A stretch of DNA of 12,324 nucleotides. It comes from Bacteroidota bacterium (GTDB lineage Bacteria; Bacteroidota; Bacteroidia; Cytophagales; Cyclobacteriaceae). The notes beneath the pieces were generated by a model. It was given only the letters and a program-made list of their open reading frames with translations. It was not told where the DNA came from and searched no databases. Positions 1 through 6,713 of this stretch are shown here, piece by piece. The translations under genes were made by a program, and so were the position numbers. Numbering within the stretch: the stretch's first letter is position 1; each line of letters begins with the position of its first letter. Location of the stretch: contig JAEWLI010000092.1 in the NCBI GenBank assembly GCA_023393375.1, positions 1 through 12,324 of the forward strand, given 5' to 3'.

Positions 1-80
1 AAAAATTGGTGGAATTCTTCTTTGCTCTTGAACTGTTTGAAGAAGTCCTTGGGGATCTCTAATTTTTTGTTGTCTGTCAT
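1..80 (-). CDS. Transposase N-terminus, IS256-like, cut by window edge
   Basis: An ATG at 80-78 opens a frame with no stop to the window edge. It reads MTDNKKLEIPKDFFKQF, then KSKEEFHQF. The pattern of a short polar start, a P-x-x-F-F-K-Q-F segment and a K-S/N-K-E-x-F-H-x-F segment is how many Bacteroidota IS256 (mutator-type) transposases begin, ahead of an 'L-x-K-x-x-x-E-x-L-x-A-E' region. The DDE catalytic residues would lie beyond the window, so activity cannot be judged. The likely IS tip is about 127 bases upstream, which leaves a long leader containing a strong hairpin. The family call is moderate because only 26 residues are visible. Confidence 0.55.
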   Translation of the reverse strand, partial: MTDNKKLEIPKDFFKQFKSKEEFHQF

Positions 81-121
81 TTTTGTACTTAATTAGGAAA
101 GTTAAAAATAATTTTCGAATT

Positions 122-153
122 TTTCCCCGAGGGGGGTACCCCCCTCAGGGAAA
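122..153. other. Large perfect-core palindrome inside the IS leader
   Basis: The core GAGGGGGGTACCCCCCTC (129-146) is an 18-base perfect palindrome. After one mismatch on each side, TTTCCC (122-127) pairs with GGGAAA (148-153), giving a 15-pair arm with essentially no unpaired loop. A second inverted repeat, TTAGGAAAG (93-101) with CTTTCCTAA (155-163), surrounds it with a different centre. No T-run follows on either strand, so it is not a standard terminator. In an IS leader such a hairpin could limit read-through expression of the transposase from outside promoters; that role is inferred. Confidence 0.7.
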
Positions 154-227
154 CCTTTCCTAATACAGCTTCTTTAATAGGATTTACACAATATTCTTTA
201 CACTACCAACAAACAAGGAGTATTCTT

Positions 228-333
228 CCAACTCTCCAACTTCTCAACATTTCAATTATCCAACACTACATTTTGCTATGACCTACGAGCTATTTCCTCA
301 ACTCCCCAACTCAACATCTCCCCAACTCCCAGC
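228..333. repeat. CAACTC-type low-complexity repeat
   Basis: The stretch contains repeated variants of CCAACTCTCCAAC, CAACTCCCCAAC and CTCCCCAACTCCC, separated by short unrelated bases. It lies just outside the IS tip and is non-coding. Intergenic tracts of this CCAACTC type are familiar in Bacteroidota. The role is unknown. Confidence 0.6.
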
Positions 334-357
334 TAAATTTGTACTTTCCCAATCTCC

Positions 358-560
358 CCTTCCACTTTCATGCCTTCCCTTCCAGTTTGATGCGTCCCTT
401 TCGGCTTTTTTGTTCATTTTTTGTATTTTACCATGATGTTTAGCTGTTTTTATCCCTTCCCTTCTACTTTCGAATGCTCCCCTTCCACTTTTGACCCTTC
501 CCTTCCACTTTAGACCTGTCCTTTTCACTTTAGACCTGTCCCTTCCCTTTAGGATTGACA
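358..560. repeat. Degenerate 20-bp tandem repeat array
   Basis: Units of 20 bases can be laid out at 461, 481, 501, 521 and 541, and again at 358, 378 and (decayed) 398. The consensus is close to CCTTCCACTTTAGACCTGTC. The two blocks are separated by about 45 unrelated bases (roughly 412-456). A frame is open through the array on the minus strand (298-561) and gives a Lys/Gly/Arg-rich 87-residue peptide. A 20-base period is not a multiple of three, and the peptide has no recognisable domain, so I treat the array as non-coding. Confidence 0.75.
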
Positions 561-650
561 AAAGCCTACTTCCCTAATCCATAGTATAATACTTGTTATT
601 GGAATTTCAACTAAAAAAGTAAAATATCAAAGAGGTTGTTTGGATCATGT

Positions 651-1667
651 TTAATCCCGTTTCCCCAATATCCTTTGAAAAAGAGAGCCTACCATTTTTT
701 TCGCTTCGTCAATATCCCGTTCGATTTCTTCTACTACCCAATCTCCATTTTCTAAATAAATTTGGTAGGAAAATGAAAAACTGCTGTTACCATCTTTCAA
801 TCCTGCCATTTGCCCAAACCTGAGATCGTTTAATATGAACCCTGGCGATGCAGGTTCTACAGTATACCATCCTTCCGAGAGGTTGATAAGCGTTTGTACT
901 TTATCATTATTCTCAATATCAGAAAGGAGGTTTCTGTTTTTAGGGAAATATTGAAAATCGATGAACGGATTTTTATCCAAAAGAGAATAATAACTGATGT
1001 AATACCCGTCCTTAACCTCAGCTGTTGATGTCCACAGGATGATATTAAATGGTGCTGGCCTGGTATCATACCGCAGGATTTCCAGATTTTGTTTTTCAAA
1101 AGATGCCTCAAACACCTGGTTGATGTGAGCTTTCACCAACAAAGTAATTATCAAATACACAGAACTTAAGGCAAGACCAAAAGCAATCAAATCTCTTCTT
1201 TTTTTATGAAGTTTTGGTACAAATAATACCCAAACTACCGTGATCAAAAGAGGCAAAGTGTACAATGGGTCAATCACGAAAATACTTTTGTAAGCTACGC
1301 GGTAATCACTAAACGGCCAAAATACCATTGTACCCCAGGTAGTGAAACAATCGAGCAGGATGTGGGTGGTGAATCCAAGAAAAAACAACCATGTCCAATC
1401 GGAAAAGGTGGCATCCTTGTTTCGATAAATGCGGGTCAATATCCATCCCAATAACGGTGCCAGGAGAATGCTGAATAGCAGTGAATGCGTGACGGTTCGA
1501 TGAAAAGCATTGGCAGCCACGATGTCCATAAAAAAATTGGCAAAAATATCCAGATCGGGAATGGTACCTGCTACCCCGCCCCAGATAATGGCTTTATTGC
1601 CGACCTTTTTCCCGGCTACAGCTTCGCCCACGGCAGCCCCTAATACAAATTGCGTCAGTGAATCCAA
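651..1667 (-). CDS. Membrane-bound metal-dependent hydrolase, YdjM/DUF457 family
   Basis: This 338-residue inner-membrane protein belongs by eye to the YdjM/YbcI (DUF457) family, proposed to be zinc-dependent hydrolases; the substrate is not established. Metal-binding candidates are PDLD (37-40), HRTVTHS (56-62) and HILLDCF (102-108), followed by WGT and WPFSD (111-121). Hydrophobic segments lie near 62-82, 92-106, 130-150 and 160-178. The C-terminal half from about 180 is soluble-looking. The start is TTG at 1667: an in-frame TGA lies just two codons upstream, and the conserved family N-terminus MDSLTQFVLGAA begins exactly there. It is transcribed alone, away from the toxin cluster in function. 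I see no clear promoter or terminator. It is probably chromosomal background. Confidence 0.85.
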   Translation of the reverse strand: MDSLTQFVLGAAVGEAVAGKKVGNKAIIWGGVAGTIPDLDIFANFFMDIVAANAFHRTVTHSLLFSILLAPLLGWILTRIYRNKDATFSDWTWLFFLGFTTHILLDCFTTWGTMVFWPFSDYRVAYKSIFVIDPLYTLPLLITVVWVLFVPKLHKKRRDLIAFGLALSSVYLIITLLVKAHINQVFEASFEKQNLEILRYDTRPAPFNIILWTSTAEVKDGYYISYYSLLDKNPFIDFQYFPKNRNLLSDIENNDKVQTLINLSEGWYTVEPASPGFILNDLRFGQMAGLKDGNSSFSFSYQIYLENGDWVVEEIERDIDEAKKMVGSLFQRILGKRD

Positions 1668-1795
1668 GGATCATTTGTTTTGAAAAGGCAAAAATGGGTA
1701 AAAAAGAATAGTTCTGCTCCGAATTTAGTGAATATTGTAGTGTTTAAAAATACTTATGTTGAAGATTCCTGCCTGCTTAAATTTAGAGTGCAGAA

Positions 1796-2084
1796 TTAGC
1801 TAGGCAAGGCATTAAAAATACGTTTTAGGAGGGAATATAGGTTACCCGGATTTTTAATGTTCATCGATATCCTTAGGATGTTGATTGCCTTCTCATCGTA
1901 AAACATAAAAAATAGTGGTTTGTGGGGAGTGTTGGTATTCTTTGGCCCTTGGTTTTCTTAACGACTCCTTTTGAGGATGAGGGGCTTCTTTGATTCTTTC
2001 AAGGCATTCTTCCAAACGGCTAAAAAAAACGACCGATCTCTCTTTCCGACCATGCATTTTCAAGATACTCGATAATGTCATCCA
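1796..2084 (-). pseudogene. ParE/RelE-like toxin remnant, frameshifted and 5'-truncated
   Basis: The region reads as three pieces in different frames that together look like the C-terminal two thirds of a ParE/RelE-type toxin. Piece one gives DDIIEYLENAWSEREIGRFF and hits a stop. After a one-base shift in the eight-A run at 2022-2029, piece two gives SRLEECLERIKEAPHP, then a KPRAKEY stretch and TTIFYVL. After a second one-base indel within 1900-1911, piece three gives YDEKAINILRI, then KNPGNLYSLL, and ends with TAA at 1796-1798. The order (helix pair, Arg-rich middle, 'T-I-F-Y', 'D-E-K-x-I-x-I-L' strand, 'N-P' tail) fits ParE. The first third and any antitoxin are missing, replaced at 2085 by FG-GAP sequence. 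It is non-functional unless both shifts are sequencing errors. Confidence 0.65.
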
Positions 2085-2387
2085 ATCGATCAGGCCATCG
2101 TGGTTGATATCTCCCAATGCGATAGAGCCATCTGATACAGGAACCAAACCTGAGCCGTAACCGGTAAAGGTATCATCACCGTTGTTGCGAAATACATCGG
2201 CCACCCGTTGGCTATTGTCATCGATTCCTGTAATCACCACATCATACAGACCATCCAGGTTGACATCAAACCATTTCATATCCCCCCGACCTACAGCAGG
2301 TAAGTTGTGGATGTCATTTTTTACCAATGGTTGGCTTGTAACAGGATATGCCAGCAGTAACAGGAAGAGGGAAATATATGTTCTCAT
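2085..2387 (-). pseudogene. FG-GAP/VCBS gene, 5' fragment (copy A)
   Basis: The fragment begins at ATG 2387 with MRTYISLFLLLLAYPVTSQ, a clear Sec signal peptide, and continues with calcium-loop FG-GAP motifs DVNLDGLYD and DINHDGLID. It is more than 90% identical by eye to the first 300 bases of copy B (start 4424); the first 56 bases are identical. Identity stops just after the shared ATCGAT (2085-2090 here, 4122-4127 in copy B), where the ParE remnant begins. The open frame therefore runs on to 1893 only as an accidental fusion. Compared with copy B it carries DVN for DAN, and NNGDDTF for NNGDGTF. The upstream bases CCACAACAAAATGAG are shared with copy B. It is a truncated duplicate. Confidence 0.8.
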
Positions 2388-2403
2388 TTTGTTGTGGTTG
2401 TTA

Positions 2404-2427
2404 TATATGCATTTTTTACTGCATATA
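2404..2427. repeat. Inverted repeat between propeller 3 and FG-GAP copy A
   Basis: TATATGCA (2404-2411) and TGCATATA (2420-2427) are perfect 8-base arms around an 8-base loop. It lies 20 bases beyond the stop of the third propeller gene and 17 bases before the FG-GAP copy A start. It could be a weak AT-rich hairpin that ends transcription or marks the cassette edge. Copy B has a smaller TTGCA/TGCAA pair in the same place. Confidence 0.45.
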
Positions 2428-2447
2428 ATGTACTTCAAAAGATTCTA

Positions 2448-3488
2448 TTAATCCAATTGATAGATAAATAATTTATTCTGAGGCGCACTCCGAACAAATA
2501 ACCGATTACCCACACGGATTGGGAATTCTTCTGTACTCATGGTATTGTTTTCTGGCAATTGCTGAACTTCCTCTATTTTAAGAGTTTTTGTATTTAATAT
2601 GCCAAACTTTCCTTTAATAGAATTCTTAAAATATATATGAGTATCTGTCACATTAAATCGGTGCTCACAGTTTATTTCCATCCTTTTAAACTCTTCCTGT
2701 AAATCTGCTTCCTGTTCTACCTCTCCATTTTCTGGATTTAACACCCTGTATAGACCGTAAAACTCAATATTGTAAATCTTGCCATTGTGTAATTCGAAAT
2801 TGTTGTAATTTTGATGATGCCACTTCATTTTACCACTTTCTAATGATATCCCAAAAAGATATCTTTTGTAATTTTTTAAGTCACTCACTCCCATTACAAG
2901 GACATCGTGTTGTAATTCAACATGGTATACTTTGGATTTGACTGTTAAAGTATGTGAATAGCTGTCTCTGATAACATCCGATAAATTTAATTGAAAAATG
3001 ATATTGTGTTTTGCATAATCAAGTATGTGAACAATCTCTTTTTGTAGATTTAAATAGTAATTTTCATTCAGCCTTTTTGTAACGCTGAAATCTTTATTAC
3101 CTACAACTTCTATTTCTATTAAATCCTTTGTAAATCTTAGATCAACATTTTCACCATTGTAGGTTGCAAAACAAATAAACCTTTCATTACTCTTGCTGAA
3201 CAAGGGAAGGTGTAAAACTGCTTTAAAATTATCATCTAAAATATCACCTGATATACTGGATAGAACAAAGGTTTTTTGTGGTTCAATTCCTGTCGTCGCA
3301 TAAATCTTATTTCCTAATAAAACAAATTCATAAATATATTGCTCAAATCCCTGTTGCCATACAACTTCTTCTGTATTATTATCAATTTTCATTATATTTG
3401 AATAATTGCGATTTGTATCTAGTACAAATAAGTGATTACTAAGTACTTGAAAGCTAATCACATTCTTATATTCTTTTCTTAACTCCAT
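2448..3488 (-). CDS. PQQ-like beta-propeller protein 3, putative immunity partner
   Basis: This 346-residue protein has no signal peptide or membrane segment, so it is probably cytoplasmic. It is built of repeated beta-blades with the PQQ-like signature 'x-D/N-x-x-T/S-G-x-x-x-W/hydrophobic': KIDNNTEEVVWQQ, GISLESGKMKWHH, VLNPENGEVEQ, ILNTKTLKIEE. It ends NKLFIYQLD, matching the final strands of the other two propellers in this cluster (NVLHIYE and DTLHIFE). The ATG at 3488 shares one base with the TAA of the upstream toxin-tail gene (TAATG), so translation is probably coupled. Its constant position directly after a nuclease-tail gene suggests it neutralises that nuclease. This is inference; propellers also serve as binding scaffolds or enzymes. 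No tryptophan-docking or catalytic residues could be assigned. Confidence 0.7.
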   Translation of the reverse strand: MELRKEYKNVISFQVLSNHLFVLDTNRNYSNIMKIDNNTEEVVWQQGFEQYIYEFVLLGNKIYATTGIEPQKTFVLSSISGDILDDNFKAVLHLPLFSKSNERFICFATYNGENVDLRFTKDLIEIEVVGNKDFSVTKRLNENYYLNLQKEIVHILDYAKHNIIFQLNLSDVIRDSYSHTLTVKSKVYHVELQHDVLVMGVSDLKNYKRYLFGISLESGKMKWHHQNYNNFELHNGKIYNIEFYGLYRVLNPENGEVEQEADLQEEFKRMEINCEHRFNVTDTHIYFKNSIKGKFGILNTKTLKIEEVQQLPENNTMSTEEFPIRVGNRLFVRSAPQNKLFIYQLD

Positions 3489-3877
3489 TAATCTATAAGT
3501 TTGAAAATGTCCTCAAAATTGTCTATATCTTCAATATACTTGATAAGAGTCTGTACTTTTTGTGTTTCCAGTATTCTATTATCACCAACAATTTCACTAA
3601 CTCTTATTAATGGAATATTGGATAGTTCAGTTCTTCCTGCTGATGAGGAAAATGCATTTATAACTTCATCTTTTAACTCCGAAAGGTTATTAAATCCATT
3701 TCCATCAACACCTTTTTTAAAAAAATATGAAAATTCTCCTATATTTCTATTTGTTATGTACCCAGTAAACTGTTTTGAAAAAGAGCTATACCTTTGGGGT
3801 GGAATAGAACGCCAATTTTTGAACTCATTGAATAAATTTTTAAACCCAACTTTGTCAGTAATTACTTTTCTAAACAT
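3488..3877 (-). CDS. 5'-truncated toxin tail 3 (nuclease domain lacking its first half)
   Basis: From ATG 3877 this encodes 129 residues. MFRKV is shared with the N-terminus of the full-length toxin starting at 11181, after which the sequence switches. EFKNW (18-22) aligns with EYKSW of toxin 1 and EFKSI of toxin 2, the E-x-K half of the nuclease motif. The following Q-rich/aromatic helix (QFTGYITNRNIGEFSYFF) parallels QMTEYFRGIDNISEMKYVF in toxin 1. The upstream catalytic Asp present in the other two is gone, and there is no hydrophobic signal segment. The simplest reading is a full toxin gene deleted from codon 5 to just before E-x-K. It overlaps FG-GAP copy B by 8 bases (ATGTTTAG) and the propeller by 1. 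It is probably inactive as a nuclease. A longer in-frame GTG start at 3910 exists but lies inside FG-GAP sequence. Confidence 0.65.
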   Translation of the reverse strand: MFRKVITDKVGFKNLFNEFKNWRSIPPQRYSSFSKQFTGYITNRNIGEFSYFFKKGVDGNGFNNLSELKDEVINAFSSSAGRTELSNIPLIRVSEIVGDNRILETQKVQTLIKYIEDIDNFEDIFKLID

Positions 3878-4424
3878 TAGCGTGAACTTGTGTAAATGTA
3901 GCGTCACCATTGTTTATATAAACGAGGGTATGTGCCACCCCTGCGGCATCGCGGCCATTGTATACCAGGTCCAGGTCGCCATCATTGTCCAGATCGGCCA
4001 TAATACCGGTTCCATAAGCCAATCCGATAAACGGGTTTGAAGATAGATTGAAAATACCGTTGCCTGCGTTCAGGTATAGGCGAGCGGTTCTGTTCGTGCC
4101 ATCGTGACCATGAATAAAAACATCGATTAGGCCATTGTTGTTGATATCTCCAAGTGCAATAGAACCATCGGATACAGGAACCAAACCTGAACCGTAACCG
4201 GTAAAGGTACCATCACCATTGTTGCGAAATACATCGGCTACCCGTTGGCTATTGTCATCGATCCCGGTGATCACCACATCAGGCAGACCATCCAGGTTGG
4301 CATCGAACCATTTCATATCCCCCCGACCCACAGCAGGCAGGGTGTGAATGTCATTTTTTACCAATGACTGGCTTGTAACAGGATATGCCAGCAGTAACAG
4401 GAAGAGGGAAATATATGTTCTCAT
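3870..4424 (-). CDS. Short secreted FG-GAP/VCBS repeat protein (copy B)
   Basis: This is the only copy that is open from start to stop, 184 residues. MRTYISLFLLLLAYPVTSQ is a Sec signal peptide (1-19). Three calcium-loop motifs follow: DANLDGLPD (41-49), DINNNGLID (93-101) and DLDNDGDLD (144-152), typical of FG-GAP/VCBS propeller blades. It stops at NNGDATFTQVHANV, in the middle of a blade repeat, which suggests a cut-down larger protein rather than a complete propeller. ATG 4424 was chosen because the signal peptide begins there and copy A uses the same start; the frame is open upstream to 4469. Its TAG lies inside ATGTTTAG, where the next gene starts. A surface or adhesion role would fit the family, but the short form may be only a leader or a relic. 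Confidence 0.7.
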   Translation of the reverse strand: MRTYISLFLLLLAYPVTSQSLVKNDIHTLPAVGRGDMKWFDANLDGLPDVVITGIDDNSQRVADVFRNNGDGTFTGYGSGLVPVSDGSIALGDINNNGLIDVFIHGHDGTNRTARLYLNAGNGIFNLSSNPFIGLAYGTGIMADLDNDGDLDLVYNGRDAAGVAHTLVYINNGDATFTQVHANV

Positions 4425-4540
4425 TTTGTTGTGGTAGTTTTTTATTTGCAATAAACTGCAATTGAGCAATAGCGTTTATTCTAAACTGGTTTTATCTACT
4501 GCTTCTTACTTCAAAAGAAAGATTCAATCTATTTTGTGAA

Positions 4541-4562
4541 AAGCCAAGCTTAAACCTGGCTT
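4541..4562 (-). terminator. Possible terminator hairpin after propeller 2
   Basis: On the minus strand AAGCCAGG and CTTGGCTT form an 8-pair stem (one G-T pair) around a 6-base loop, starting inside the TAA stop of the propeller gene and followed by TTTTCAC. The T-run is short, so termination may be partial. It is the only hairpin of this kind found between genes of the 11181-4561 run, and it marks the likely boundary before FG-GAP copy B. Confidence 0.4.
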
Positions 4563-5559
4563 AAGTATTTTCATAGATGTGCAAAACATTTTCGCTGTCT
4601 TTAATGTAAAGCTTTCCTTCATAGTAAATTGGTGCATCTGCTTTTACACCCTCTTTCACATCAAGATTCTGAACAAAATCAATTTGATGTGTTTCTATGT
4701 TGATTTTACCGAACTTACTAATAAACATGCCCATATTGGTATGATTGCCTCCTATAAAATAAAGCCCATCTGGCCCAAGAAAATTCATGTGCTGAGACAC
4801 CCAAAGCTCATCTGTTAGCTTTTTCTCAACTATTTTTTCGCCTGTTATAGGATTTGTAACTTCATAAAAGCCATGACCAAACCCAAACAAGAAACCTGTT
4901 TCAGGTTGTTTTTGATAGTAATGGAAAGCTCCTTCTCTTTTATATAGGAGTTTCCCGGTATTAACATCTACCCCATACAAAAAAATTTTATCTTCATTTA
5001 CTTCTCCTTCCATGGTAGCAAATACTAAAACTCCTTTGTGAAAGTACATTTCCCCAATTAACTTTTCATTTTCTGGTAATTGGTATGACCAAAAAACCTC
5101 TTCTGTTAATAAATTAGTACAGAGAATATAATTGTTTCTTTTAAAAATCTCCTTTTTTTCATCAACATTTAAAAAAGGAAATGTTGTATACTCTACAACA
5201 TCTCGTACTTTTAAGCTTTTTCTATCAATTATCCATATAGACTTCTTACCGTGATTCTTTCCAAGAACATATATAACATTCTCATTTATTAAAAATGCTC
5301 CCCTTAGAGAGAATTCACCATCTAAAATTTCTATTGCTTCACAATTAGCCTTAAATCGGCTTAACTTCTTTAAATTTTCTTCCTGAAAATAAATCTCGTC
5401 TTTTACCGCTTTATAATCATAAACAGATTCAATTATCTTTGAAAAGCCTCCATCTTTAGTCAAATAATGAAGCCCTCCTGTTTTAGCTTTAAAAACTATT
5501 CTTTCTGCAAGTGAAACACTTTCAACTTCCTTTATAGATACTAATTCTTTAAACTTCAT
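4561..5559 (-). CDS. PQQ-like beta-propeller protein 2, putative immunity partner
   Basis: This 332-residue protein has no signal peptide and is predicted cytoplasmic. Blade-like repeats carry the PQQ-type pattern: IIDRKSLKVRDV, CTNLLTEEVFWSYQL, GVDVNTGKLLYKRE, VTNPITGEKIVEK, KINIETHQIDFV. The C-terminus APIYYEGKLYIKDSENVLHIYE resembles the ends of propellers 1 and 3, so the three are paralogues that have diverged strongly, as paired immunity proteins do. ATG 5559 overlaps the TGA of toxin 2 by 4 bases (ATGA), the classic arrangement for coupled translation. Position and pairing point to inhibition of toxin 2 in the producing cell. I cannot exclude a different role, for example as a carrier or chaperone of the toxin. 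Confidence 0.7.
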   Translation of the reverse strand: MKFKELVSIKEVESVSLAERIVFKAKTGGLHYLTKDGGFSKIIESVYDYKAVKDEIYFQEENLKKLSRFKANCEAIEILDGEFSLRGAFLINENVIYVLGKNHGKKSIWIIDRKSLKVRDVVEYTTFPFLNVDEKKEIFKRNNYILCTNLLTEEVFWSYQLPENEKLIGEMYFHKGVLVFATMEGEVNEDKIFLYGVDVNTGKLLYKREGAFHYYQKQPETGFLFGFGHGFYEVTNPITGEKIVEKKLTDELWVSQHMNFLGPDGLYFIGGNHTNMGMFISKFGKINIETHQIDFVQNLDVKEGVKADAPIYYEGKLYIKDSENVLHIYENT

Positions 5560-6713
5560 TCTATTATTTGAAATACTTGTTTAAACCATCCATCTTTACT
5601 TCTAATAGCACTGATTAAATCGTCGGCATCGAGAAAGCTTTCTCCTAAAGTTTTCTCAAACAATCCTTTTGCTTTACTACTAAACAGTTCATTTTTAACT
5701 GGCACCAGTGTATCAACAAAATCTTTTTGTACCAAGGAATTAACTTTCTTTCCATCAAAAACCCATTTTAGCTGTTCTAAGGAAGCAACATCGGCAAGTT
5801 TTAAATCTTTAACAAACTGTTCAGCAAATCCCTTAGGTGGTAATGGTGGCTGAATTGATTTAAATTCAAAGAATACGTTCTGTGCTCCTTTTGTAGCTTT
5901 AACGTCAACCCTACGAATAATAGACCCTGTAACTTCATCTATTTTTTCAACTGATTCAAACACTATTTTATTAAACCTTTTAAAAATATCAGGATTTTTA
6001 CCCATATACTCAAGAGTCCAGTTTGCTCCAATAATCTTGCCATAGTCCGTGCGTTTAAGCTCGTTCTTTAGCAAATCCAGTCCTTCAATTTTACTCAGGT
6101 CAAGTTCTTTAAAAGCACTTTCAATATTGTCAAATAAATCCTTCATAGAGGGTACTGAACCTGTACCCGCATTTTTCTGAACATCGGAAAGAGCCTTCAA
6201 AAAGTTATCATCAAATACACCTTTTAACTTTTCTGAATTTGTGATTTTTTGAAGCGATTCCAAAGTTGGAATATTCTTTTTTAGGTTAGACCTTTTCCAA
6301 TCATTCAGCCTTTTCCAACTATCGACCAACTCTACATGCTTGAAAAAATTTAGTTGTTCTTGGGACAGAATAAGCCCTTTTTGATCGATTGTTAGCTCTA
6401 AATTTTCTTTTAAGTAAAGTAAGCTAAGCCATTTTTTTTCAGAAATAACAAGTTTGAGGTTATCTGACTTCAGAAGTCTTCTAGTTTCATCAGAAATATT
6501 TCTGACTTTTCTTGTCCTGATTTCTGAAATCTGCTGAACAGAAAGTTTACTTAAAAAGAAACTTACTTTCGAATTGACCGATACTTCCGACAAACCAGTT
6601 TGTGAAGAGGAAATATTTCTTTCGTTACCGATAGCTTCAGGACTAGTTGGCACTGAATACAACCCTAAAGCAATAAAGAAAAGAAGGTAATATAGAATTG
6701 TTAAGAAGTTCAT
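5556..6713 (-). CDS. Secreted toxin 2 with C-terminal PD-(D/E)XK-like nuclease domain
   Basis: This 385-residue protein starts with MNFLTILYYLLFFIALGLYS, a Sec signal peptide that differs from that of toxin 1. Residues 125-165 (LVDSWKRLNDW, then KKNIPTLESLQKI) match the linker of toxin 1 (LVEAWSAV, then SKHIPSLEKVSDL). The tail has RRVDVKATKGAQNVFFEFKS: D270 and E283-x-K285 form a plausible PD-(D/E)XK active site with 13-residue spacing, followed by a helix and KWVF like the KYVF of toxin 1. It is therefore a short toxin, essentially a displaced C-terminal part of a large toxin with its own export signal. ATG 6713 overlaps the stop of propeller 1 by 4 bases and its own TGA overlaps propeller 2 by 4, so it belongs to the same operon. 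The target is probably nucleic acid, but this is unproven. Confidence 0.65.
   Translation of the reverse strand: MNFLTILYYLLFFIALGLYSVPTSPEAIGNERNISSSQTGLSEVSVNSKVSFFLSKLSVQQISEIRTRKVRNISDETRRLLKSDNLKLVISEKKWLSLLYLKENLELTIDQKGLILSQEQLNFFKHVELVDSWKRLNDWKRSNLKKNIPTLESLQKITNSEKLKGVFDDNFLKALSDVQKNAGTGSVPSMKDLFDNIESAFKELDLSKIEGLDLLKNELKRTDYGKIIGANWTLEYMGKNPDIFKRFNKIVFESVEKIDEVTGSIIRRVDVKATKGAQNVFFEFKSIQPPLPPKGFAEQFVKDLKLADVASLEQLKWVFDGKKVNSLVQKDFVDTLVPVKNELFSSKAKGLFEKTLGESFLDADDLISAIRSKDGWFKQVFQIIE

Larger units (their letters stand above)
1..207 (-). mobile_element. End of an IS256-like insertion sequence (partial)
   Basis: The outer tip appears to be the stretch at 180-207, which contains TTTACACAATATTC and ends CACTACC. 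This resembles IS256-family terminal repeats, which carry a TTTACACAAT-type core. Reading inward on the minus strand come a large hairpin (122-153) and then the start of a transposase-like reading frame at 80 that leaves the window. The other end and the target duplication lie outside the window, so the exact tip is approximate. Family assignment rests on the terminal sequence and 26 codons of protein. Confidence 0.55.

Noticed and set aside
358..560. CRISPR array
   Set aside because: The 20-base units are adjacent without unique spacers of constant length and are degenerate; no cas genes are visible.
298..561. Open frame for an 87-residue Lys/Arg/Gly-rich peptide on the minus strand
   Set aside because: It is produced by the 20-bp tandem repeats, whose period is not a multiple of three; the peptide has no domain and no family start.
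1893..2438. A single 181-residue secreted protein
   Set aside because: It is an accidental fusion: FG-GAP sequence ends at about 2085 and the rest is one frame of the ParE-like remnant. The frame upstream of ATG 2387 is also not part of the FG-GAP gene.
3501..4040. 179-residue plus-strand open frame
   Set aside because: It is antisense to the toxin remnant and FG-GAP copy B, and its sequence has no family features.
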